From contig JAITON010000102.1 in NCBI GenBank assembly GCA_031289935.1, forward strand, positions 1 through 13,019: a stretch of 13,019 bases of DNA. The letters run 5' to 3'. The position numbers and the translations under genes were made by a program. The stretch is from Treponema sp. (GTDB lineage Bacteria > Spirochaetota > Spirochaetia > Treponematales > Breznakiellaceae). Below the pieces are notes generated by a model. The model was not told the origin of the DNA, did not search any database, and worked only from the letters and a program-made list of their open reading frames with translations. Below are positions 1-5,250 of this stretch, in pieces (within the stretch, counting starts at the first letter, position 1; each line of letters starts with the position of its first letter).

Positions 1-222
1 CAGTCTTAAGACTATGACCCGCAGTCTTAAGACTATGACCCGCAGTCTTAAGACTATGACCCGCAGTCTTAAGACTTCGTGCATTGTCTTACAGACAATG
101 CAGCGCGAATAGCGGACCGCGACCCGCAGTCTTAAGACTTCGTGCATTGTCTTACAGACAATGCAGCGCGAATAGCGGACCGCGACCCGTTGTCTTAAGA
201 CAATGCAGCGCGAATAGCGGAC
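1..222. repeat. Tandem palindrome array on a 21-bp lattice
   Basis: Three identical 21-bp units (1-21, 22-42, 43-63) are followed by two identical 63-bp units (64-126, 127-189) and a partial unit (190-222). Each 21-bp unit contains the perfect palindrome AGTCTTAAGACT. Each 63-bp unit contains that palindrome plus the dyad GCATTGTCT-TAC-AGACAATGC (81-101, 144-164) and the small dyad GCGG-A-CCGC (112-120, 175-183). The last unit has TTGTCTTAAGACAA (190-203). The array starts at the window edge, so its full length is unknown. It ends 7 bp before a likely -35 box. No open reading frame here is credible. Function is unknown; repeated operator sites or a structural minisatellite are both possible. 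Confidence 0.95.
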
Positions 223-229
223 CGGCGCT

Positions 230-257
230 TGCCTTTTCCCCCGGGCCGTGGTAAAAT
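230..257 (+). promoter_or_regulatory. Promoter of the SCP2-like gene, probably leaderless
   Basis: TTGCCT (230-235) and TAAAAT (252-257) are separated by 16 bp. The -10 ends 6 nt before the ATG at 264, so the expected transcription start is at or next to the A of the start codon. No Shine-Dalgarno sequence lies upstream of the ATG, which fits a leaderless transcript. Confidence 0.5.
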
Positions 258-263
258 CATCCC

Positions 264-815
264 ATGAAAGCTATAAAGACCCTGCTTGCTCTCTATGCCA
301 GGGGCCTTCCGGGGGGCCTGGGAGACCTTAAACGGCTCCGGCCCCCCCGGCCCGCCAGCCTGGGCGAACTCCTGCGCTGCCTTAAGCCCGGGCCCGGGGC
401 CCTGGAAGACCCGGTCTTCTTCGGGGCCAGCACGGCTATCATGTTCTTCTTTATCTGCCGGGCGGTGGCGGAAATCGGCAATTCTGATGCTACCGGCCGC
501 TTTACCGCTTCCAACCTGGCGGATGGTATCGTGATACTCTCCATTGCCGGGGGGGCCGAAACCATGGGGGGCCAGGGGCCGCTCCAGGCGGCTATTAGGA
601 TAGAGGGCCACCGGCTGCGTTTTTCCCGGACGATCCCGGAACGCTACCACGCGCTGATGGAGTTCAGCAGTATCGGCATCGCCCGGAAGCTCTTCGAGGG
701 CCAGGTGAGCGCCCTGGGCTGCGTCGGCCAGGGGCTTATCAGTATGCGGGGCAACCTGGGGATGCTCGACAATATCAACCGTATCCTGGACCGGGTTGCG
801 GTCTACCTGGCTTAA
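264..815 (+). CDS. SCP2-like (sterol carrier/lipid carrier fold) protein
   Basis: A 183-residue protein with no signal peptide that I can see. From about residue 85 on it follows the SCP2 pattern: beta strands (around DGIVILSIAGG and LQAAIRIEG), a helical stretch with a small-residue turn (KLFEGQVSALG), then a strand and final helix (GLISMRGNLGMLDNINRIL) that match the typical ...G.l.mrGdl.lamkl... ending of the family. SCP2-fold proteins bind lipids or acyl groups in a hydrophobic tunnel; the ligand here cannot be read from sequence. The N-terminal 50 residues are rich in Gly, Pro and Leu and match nothing I recognise. The stop codon is 10 bp before the ATG of the aminotransferase, so the two are probably co-transcribed. 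The ATG at 264 has no ribosome binding site but sits right after a -10 hexamer. The family call is from pattern only. Confidence 0.6.
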   Translation: MKAIKTLLALYARGLPGGLGDLKRLRPPRPASLGELLRCLKPGPGALEDPVFFGASTAIMFFFICRAVAEIGNSDATGRFTASNLADGIVILSIAGGAETMGGQGPLQAAIRIEGHRLRFSRTIPERYHALMEFSSIGIARKLFEGQVSALGCVGQGLISMRGNLGMLDNINRILDRVAVYLA

Positions 816-825
816 GGGGGGAATC

Positions 826-2139
826 ATGGCCTTTAGAATCAATAGCTACGAAAAGAGCGCTGCGGAGTACCGGCGGGCCTTGAGGGTGATTCCTTCGGGG
901 GTTTATGGGCACCAGGGGCCGGCGGAGGGCTGCTTTGTGCCGGTCACGGCCTTCCCTTTTTTCTCGGACCGGGCCCGGGGGAGCTACTTTTGGGATGTGG
1001 ACGGGAACCGTTTTATCGACTACATGGGCGCTTATGGGCCGAACGTGCTGGGTTATAATGACCCGGAGGTGGACGAGGCGGCGGCCCGGCAGCGGGCGGA
1101 TGGGGGGGACTGTATTACGGCTCCTTCTACCCGGATGATAGACCTGGCGGAGCTGCTGGTGGATACGGTGGCTTCGGCGGACTGGGCTTTTTTCGCGAAA
1201 AATGGGGGCGACGCGACGACTTTGGGGGTTATGACGGCCCGGGCTTATACCCGGCGCAAAAAAATTGTCTTTTTTAAGGGATATTACCATGGGGTGGCTC
1301 CCTGGGCTCAGAAAATCGATTACCCCGGTATTATCCCCGAGGATGTGTCCAATAACCTTTACGTGCCCTGGAACGACTACGGGAGGCTGGCGGAGGTTTT
1401 TGCCCAGAACCGGGGCCAGATCGCCGCGGTGATCTCCCAGCCCTACTGGCATGGTAACTTTGCGGATAACGAGCTCCCTGCGCCGGGGTTCTGGGCCCGG
1501 GTCCGCAAGCTCTGTACCGATACGGGCGCGGTCCTGATCCTGGACGATGTACGCACGGGTTTCCGGCTGGATCTGGCCGGGAGCGACCATTTCTTCGGCT
1601 TCGAGGCGGATCTGATCTGCTTTTGCAAGGCTATTGCCAATGGCTATAACCTGAGCGCCCTCTGTGGTAAGGAAGCCTTCCGGAATACCTTGAGCGGCTT
1701 GAGTTATACGGGCAGCTACTGGCTTTCGGCGGTGCCTTTTGCGGCGGGTATTGCCTGCATCAACAAGATGAAGCGCCTGGACCTGCCCCGGCTCCTGGAC
1801 GGGAAGGGGAAGAAGCTCACCGATGGGCTCCGGGCTGCGGCGGCGAAACACGGCTACGATCTGCGGGTCTCGGGTATGCCGGCCCTGTTCTATCTGCGGC
1901 TGGTTGATGCGGGAGAGTTGCCGGGAGTACCCGGCGTTGCGCCTGGAGTTTCAAGCGGGCCGCAAAGCGAAACGAATGAAACTCCCGCGTTATTGTTACA
2001 CCAGCGCTGGATCGCGGGGATGGTCCAGCGGGGTATCTATCTAACCAACCACCACAACCACTTTATCAACTACGCGCTGAGCGACGAGGATATTGATACC
2101 ACGATTGCGGTGGCCGATGAGGTTTTCGCCAGCCTGTAG
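826..2139 (+). CDS. Class III PLP-dependent aminotransferase, HemL-like group
   Basis: A 437-residue fold-type I PLP enzyme of the glutamate-1-semialdehyde aminomutase/class III aminotransferase group. Visible landmarks: DVDGNRFIDYMGAYGPNVLGY near residue 60; the cofactor-phosphate region NGGDA (126-130), where HemL proper has SGTEA; YYHG (153-156); DDVRTGFR with Asp240 expected to contact the PLP ring nitrogen; and CKAIANGYN with Lys268 as the Schiff-base lysine. These support an active aminotransferase, but the altered phosphate-region motif argues against calling it HemL. The substrate is unknown. ATG 826 is chosen because a strong AAGGGGGGA ribosome binding site (814-822) precedes it; an in-frame TTG at 796 would overlap the upstream gene. 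Residues about 363-388 form a Gly/Pro/Ser-rich insert encoded by DNA full of inverted repeats. Convergent with the MTA phosphorylase gene, with 14 bp between the stops. Confidence 0.87.
   Translation: MAFRINSYEKSAAEYRRALRVIPSGVYGHQGPAEGCFVPVTAFPFFSDRARGSYFWDVDGNRFIDYMGAYGPNVLGYNDPEVDEAAARQRADGGDCITAPSTRMIDLAELLVDTVASADWAFFAKNGGDATTLGVMTARAYTRRKKIVFFKGYYHGVAPWAQKIDYPGIIPEDVSNNLYVPWNDYGRLAEVFAQNRGQIAAVISQPYWHGNFADNELPAPGFWARVRKLCTDTGAVLILDDVRTGFRLDLAGSDHFFGFEADLICFCKAIANGYNLSALCGKEAFRNTLSGLSYTGSYWLSAVPFAAGIACINKMKRLDLPRLLDGKGKKLTDGLRAAAAKHGYDLRVSGMPALFYLRLVDAGELPGVPGVAPGVSSGPQSETNETPALLLHQRWIAGMVQRGIYLTNHHNHFINYALSDEDIDTTIAVADEVFASL
1909..1988. repeat. Palindrome-rich in-frame insert within the aminotransferase gene
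   Basis: About 80 bp containing several inverted repeats: GCGGGAG (1909-1915) with CTCCCGC (1982-1988); CCGGG-AGTA-CCCGG (1921-1934); GGAGTTTC (1945-1952) with GAAACTCC (1978-1985); and GCGG-G-CCGC (1955-1963). It encodes a low-complexity stretch where related enzymes have a short linker between the MPALFYLR strand and the LLLHQRW helix. It looks like a small palindromic element tolerated in frame, but I have no second copy in this window to prove mobility. Confidence 0.45.
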
Positions 2140-2153
2140 CCCTTGGCCGGGCC

Positions 2154-2900
2154 CTATATTTCCGGGATGACCCTGCCGAGCAGGGTCGTGACCCGGGCGG
2201 CGTTCCCGGCGAAAACCCTGGAGACGGCTTCCCAGCTCACCGGCTCTTCACCGGCCCGCCAGGAATCGTAGTCGGTGCTCATGGCTACGGCGGCGTAGGG
2301 GACCCCCGCCTCGTTGGCCAGCACGGTTTCGGTGGCAATGGACATGTTGATTACATCGGCCCCCCAGGAACGGAACAGGTGGGACTCGGCCCGGGTTGAA
2401 AACCGGGGGCCTTCGATGGTGATTACGCAGCCGGTTTTGTGGCAGCGGTAGCCCAGGGCCTTGCAGGCGCTGATGAGGAGCTTGCGCAGCCTCCCGTCAA
2501 AGGGGCCGGCCATGGGGCTGTGTACCGGGCGCTGCGGCTCGAAGGCTTCGTAAAAGCTCATCTTTCTCTGTTTGGTAAAATCAATGAACTGGTCCGGGAT
2601 GACGATATCCCCCCGGCCTATTTCCTCCTGCAATGAGCCTACCGCGGTGGTGGCCAGGATATGGCTGCAGCCTGCGGCTTTGAGGGCGGCGATATTGGCC
2701 CGGTAATTCACCTGGCTGGGCGGGATCGTGTGTTCCCGCCCGTGCCGCGCCAGGAGCACGGCCTCCGCGCCGCCAATCGTCCCGTGCTTGAGGGGCGAGG
2801 ACGGCGGCCCGTAGGGGGTCGTGAGCTCCTCGTCCCGGGGATTGGCCAGAATGCCGGGGTTATCCAGCCCGCTGCCGCCGATGATGCCGATTACTGCCAT
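2154..2900 (-). CDS. mtnP: S-methyl-5'-thioadenosine phosphorylase
   Basis: A 248-residue cytosolic enzyme that cleaves 5'-methylthioadenosine with phosphate to adenine and 5-methylthioribose-1-phosphate, the first step of methionine salvage and of clearing the by-product of polyamine synthesis. The MTAP/PNP family signature is complete: GIIGGSGL (5-12) for phosphate, LLARHGREHTIPPSQVNYRAN (49-69), TTAVGSL (84-90), EGPRFSTRAES (163-173), DVINMS (182-187). STDYD (208-212) carries the aspartates that read the 6-amino group of adenine, which favours MTA over guanosine or inosine. Length is slightly shorter than the human enzyme. AGGAG lies about 7 nt upstream of the ATG. The next gene upstream ends 84 bp away and a TATACT hexamer is present, so it is probably transcribed on its own. 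No other methionine salvage genes are in the window. Confidence 0.93.
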   Translation of the reverse strand: MAVIGIIGGSGLDNPGILANPRDEELTTPYGPPSSPLKHGTIGGAEAVLLARHGREHTIPPSQVNYRANIAALKAAGCSHILATTAVGSLQEEIGRGDIVIPDQFIDFTKQRKMSFYEAFEPQRPVHSPMAGPFDGRLRKLLISACKALGYRCHKTGCVITIEGPRFSTRAESHLFRSWGADVINMSIATETVLANEAGVPYAAVAMSTDYDSWRAGEEPVSWEAVSRVFAGNAARVTTLLGRVIPEI

Positions 2901-2944
2901 AACAAGCGCTCCTTTTGCCTTTACGTATTTGCTTTGATGCCTTG

Positions 2945-2950
2945 AGTATA
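2945..2950 (-). promoter_or_regulatory. -10 element of the mtnP promoter
   Basis: TATACT on the minus strand, 44 nt upstream of the mtnP ATG. No convincing -35 hexamer is found at 16-18 bp, so the promoter is either weak or activator-dependent. Unlike several other genes here, the predicted leader (about 38 nt) is of ordinary length and includes a good AGGAG. Confidence 0.45.
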
Positions 2951-2984
2951 GCGCAGCTTCCCCGGTTGTTCCTAGCGGCGTTTC

Positions 2985-4262
2985 CTAAAAGTACCGCAGC
3001 AGCAAATAGCCTGTGCAGATGGCGATACTCACCACCGTAACCAGGGCCCCGTACTTGGTAAAGTCCTTAAAGCTGATAGGGTAGCCGTTCCTGGCGGCGA
3101 TACCGGCGGAGACTACATTGGCCGAGGCGCCTACCAGGGAGCCGTTGCCCCCCAGGCAGGCCCCCAGGGAAAGGGCCCACCAGAGGGGTTCCGCCGCAGA
3201 GGCCCCCACGTCGCCGGCGATGTCCTGGACCATGGGGATCATGGTGGCCACGTAGGGGATGTTGTCTACCACGGCGGAAAAGGCCCCGGAAACCCAGACC
3301 AAAAGCGCCGTGGTGAGCCGCAGGTCCCCCCTGGTCAGGTCCATGATGAGCCCCGCGGCCTTCTTGATCCAGCCCTGGTCCACCAGGCCCTCTACCAGGA
3401 TAAAGAGGCCGATAAAGAAGAAGATCGTCCCCCACTCAACATCGCGGTAGAACGCGTCCAGGTCGCGCTTGCCCGTCAGCAGGAGCAGGAAGGCCGCGCC
3501 GAACATGGCTACTGTGGAAGCTTCGATGCCCAGGGCCCCGTGGAAGAAAAAGCCCGCCACCACCAGGGCCAGCACCACCAGGCATTTCATCATCAGGGGC
3601 TTATCCTGGAGGGATTTAGACTCGTCAAAGTCCATGATCCGGGCCTTGCGCTCGTTGGAGACCTGGAGCTCCTTGCGGAAGAGCAGCACCGCCAGAACCG
3701 AGAACACGCACAGTATCAGCAGGACTACCGGCCCCAGGTTAGCCAGGAAATCGATAAAGTCCAGTTTGGCGGCGCTCCCGATCATGATATTGGGGGGGTC
3801 GCCGATCAGGGTAGCGGTGCCGCCGATATTGGAGGCCATGGCCAGGCAGATGATAAAGGGCACGGGGCTGATGCCCAGTTCCACGGCAATCAGGATGGTT
3901 ACGGGGCTCAGGATCAGTACGGTGGTTACGTTGTCCAAAAACGAGGAGAACAGGGCCGTTATCAGGGAGAGGGCTATGAGTATTTTAAGGGGGTCCCCTC
4001 GGGCGGCCTTGGCGGTCTTGATCGCCACGAACTGGAAGAGCCCGGTGGTCTTGGTCACGTTGATGATCACCATCATGCTCACCAGGAGGAAGATCACGTT
4101 CCAGTCAATCGCGCTAAAGACCGCGTCCTGGCCGATGATCCCGGTAAGGATAAAGAACACGGCCCCCAGGACGGCCACAATGGTCTTGTTGATTTTATCG
4201 CCGGAAATGATCACAAAGGCGGCCAGGAACAGCCCCAGGGCAAGATAGGATAGTAGGCTCAT
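2985..4262 (-). CDS. ArsB/NhaD-type permease (ion transporter superfamily)
   Basis: A 425-residue inner-membrane protein of very hydrophobic segments, about 11 by eye. It shows the twofold repeat of the ion transporter superfamily: SSFLDNVTTVLILSPV (106-121) with NIGGTATLIGDPPNIMIG (145-162) in the first half, and AVVDNIPYVATMIPM (330-344) with GGNGSLVGASANVV (371-384) in the second. The paired Asp-Asn motifs (D110-N111, D333-N334) and the re-entrant GGTA/GDPPN loop are typical of the ArsB, NhaD and YbiR-like permeases. The substrate could be sodium/proton, arsenite or an organic anion; sequence alone does not decide. A charged cytoplasmic loop (about 196-225) joins the halves. It follows the EIIA-CBS gene by 3 bp, so translational coupling is likely, and that protein is its probable regulator. 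No ArsR, ArsC or other arsenic gene is present, so arsenite export is less likely. Confidence 0.88.
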   Translation of the reverse strand: MSLLSYLALGLFLAAFVIISGDKINKTIVAVLGAVFFILTGIIGQDAVFSAIDWNVIFLLVSMMVIINVTKTTGLFQFVAIKTAKAARGDPLKILIALSLITALFSSFLDNVTTVLILSPVTILIAVELGISPVPFIICLAMASNIGGTATLIGDPPNIMIGSAAKLDFIDFLANLGPVVLLILCVFSVLAVLLFRKELQVSNERKARIMDFDESKSLQDKPLMMKCLVVLALVVAGFFFHGALGIEASTVAMFGAAFLLLLTGKRDLDAFYRDVEWGTIFFFIGLFILVEGLVDQGWIKKAAGLIMDLTRGDLRLTTALLVWVSGAFSAVVDNIPYVATMIPMVQDIAGDVGASAAEPLWWALSLGACLGGNGSLVGASANVVSAGIAARNGYPISFKDFTKYGALVTVVSIAICTGYLLLRYF

Positions 4263-4265
4263 CTT

Positions 4266-5159
4266 TTACGCCCTCAGCACCTTTTGCAGAATATCGGTGT
4301 AGCTCACCACGCCGCTCAGTTTCCCGTCCTTAACCACCGGCACATGGTGCCGCTTCTTCTGGGTAAACTTCATGACGGCCTCCATGACCGTGGCGTCCTC
4401 CTCCAGAACCACCTCGGCCTCCCGCATGATCTGGGCCACTTTAATCTGATTCTCCTGCTCCAAAAGCTCCTTAAAGGGCAGGAAGTCCCGCATAAAGCTG
4501 ATGTTTCCCATCTGGGCCGCGTAATCGGGCACCCCTCTGGCAAAGAGGTCCAGAACGCTGAGCTCCCCCAGTAGTTTCCCGTCCTGGCCGGCCACCGGTA
4601 CATAGCCCAGACGGTTCCCGAAAAAGGTCTCGATGGCATCCCTGATGCTGTTCTCCGGCCGGAGGCTCACGGCTTCGGCGTTCATGATCGAGGCCAGGGT
4701 GATCACCTTGGTTACCTCAATCTTGCGTTCCCGGAGTATCCTGAGAAACTCAAGGGGACTCGCCGCGCAGAGGCGCCCGAAGAAGGCCGTATCCTCCGAG
4801 AGCTTCACAAAGGCCGAAAGGCTGTTCAGGTACAGGGGGGAGCCCGAGGGGGAGGTAAGAAAGAGGACCATCATGCGGATATTCCCCTCTTCCGTGGGAA
4901 TAGGCGCGTCGGGGATGCCCACGGCGATGAGCAGGTCGTCGAAGCCCTGGATACGGGCGTGGGGGATGGCCAGGCCGCTGGGCAGCACGGTCCCCCGGAG
5001 CTCTTCCCGGCGGGTAAGTTCCTCGCGGACCTTCAGGGCGGGCAGGACGAGCCGGCCCTCCCGGTACAGCAGGCTGACCAGGGTATCGGTCAATTCCCTC
5101 CGCCCCGGGGCGCGGGTCCGGACAATCAGATTGGGTTGGATCAGGCTGGAAAGTTTCAT
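4266..5159 (-). CDS. PTS EIIA (fructose/Ntr type) fused to two CBS domains
   Basis: A 297-residue cytosolic regulator. Residues 1-150 form a PTS EIIA domain of the fructose/nitrogen class, with the phosphorylatable histidine His67 in SGLAIPHAR. Two CBS domains follow (about 154-208 and 240-296), each ending in a strand with the S-x-x-D nucleotide contact (S201/D204 in ELSVLDLF, S286/D289 in VVSYTDIL). CBS pairs usually bind AMP, ADP or ATP. No EIIB or EIIC gene is nearby, so a regulatory rather than a sugar-uptake role is inferred. The gene heads a two-gene operon with the permease, suggesting it gates that transporter according to PTS phosphorylation and energy charge. The ATG at 5159 has no Shine-Dalgarno; a TATACT hexamer ends 7 nt before it. 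Confidence 0.9.
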   Translation of the reverse strand: MKLSSLIQPNLIVRTRAPGRRELTDTLVSLLYREGRLVLPALKVREELTRREELRGTVLPSGLAIPHARIQGFDDLLIAVGIPDAPIPTEEGNIRMMVLFLTSPSGSPLYLNSLSAFVKLSEDTAFFGRLCAASPLEFLRILRERKIEVTKVITLASIMNAEAVSLRPENSIRDAIETFFGNRLGYVPVAGQDGKLLGELSVLDLFARGVPDYAAQMGNISFMRDFLPFKELLEQENQIKVAQIMREAEVVLEEDATVMEAVMKFTQKKRHHVPVVKDGKLSGVVSYTDILQKVLRA

Positions 5160-5174
5160 AGCTAAAAGTATAAT
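5146..5174 (+). promoter_or_regulatory. Putative helicase promoter with consensus -10
   Basis: TATAAT (5169-5174) matches the consensus exactly, with a weak -35 (CTGGAA, 5146-5151) at 17 bp. Expected transcription start is near 5181, giving a leader of about 28 or 70 nt depending on the helicase start used. It shares base pairs with the minus-strand -10 of the EIIA-CBS gene. Confidence 0.4.
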
Positions 5175-5193
5175 ACAAAACCGAACATTTCAA
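5167..5193 (-). promoter_or_regulatory. Promoter of the EIIA-CBS/permease operon, probably leaderless
   Basis: On the minus strand TTGAAA (5193-5188) and TATACT (5172-5167) are 15 bp apart; an overlapping TATTAT lies at 5175-5170. The -10 ends 7 nt before the ATG, placing the expected start of transcription at the start codon. It overlaps a plus-strand TATAAT, so the two directions may compete. Confidence 0.5.
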
Positions 5194-5250
5194 GGCTGGG
5201 CTGGGACTATGCGAAGCCAGCGTTTTCTGCTAGGCTCTGGTCCATTGTTT

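Noticed and set aside
1..222. CRISPR array
   Set aside because: Repeats are contiguous and identical in whole 21- or 63-bp units without unique spacers, and no cas gene is present.
826..2139. Calling the aminotransferase glutamate-1-semialdehyde aminomutase (hemL)
   Set aside because: The cofactor-phosphate motif is NGGDA rather than SGTEA, and no other tetrapyrrole synthesis gene is nearby.
2140..2153. Bidirectional terminator between the convergent aminotransferase and mtnP genes
   Set aside because: The 14-bp gap contains only short GGCC-type dyads and no hairpin with a T-tract.
2985..4262. Calling the permease ArsB or NhaD outright
   Set aside because: Superfamily motifs are shared by several substrate classes. 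No arsenic resistance genes are present, and the partner is an EIIA-CBS protein.
4633..5208. Upstream extension of the helicase frame by about 190 codons
   Set aside because: This stretch is antisense to the EIIA-CBS gene, is Arg/Ser-rich and unlike any helicase N-terminus. The Q motif lies just after the ATG at 5251.
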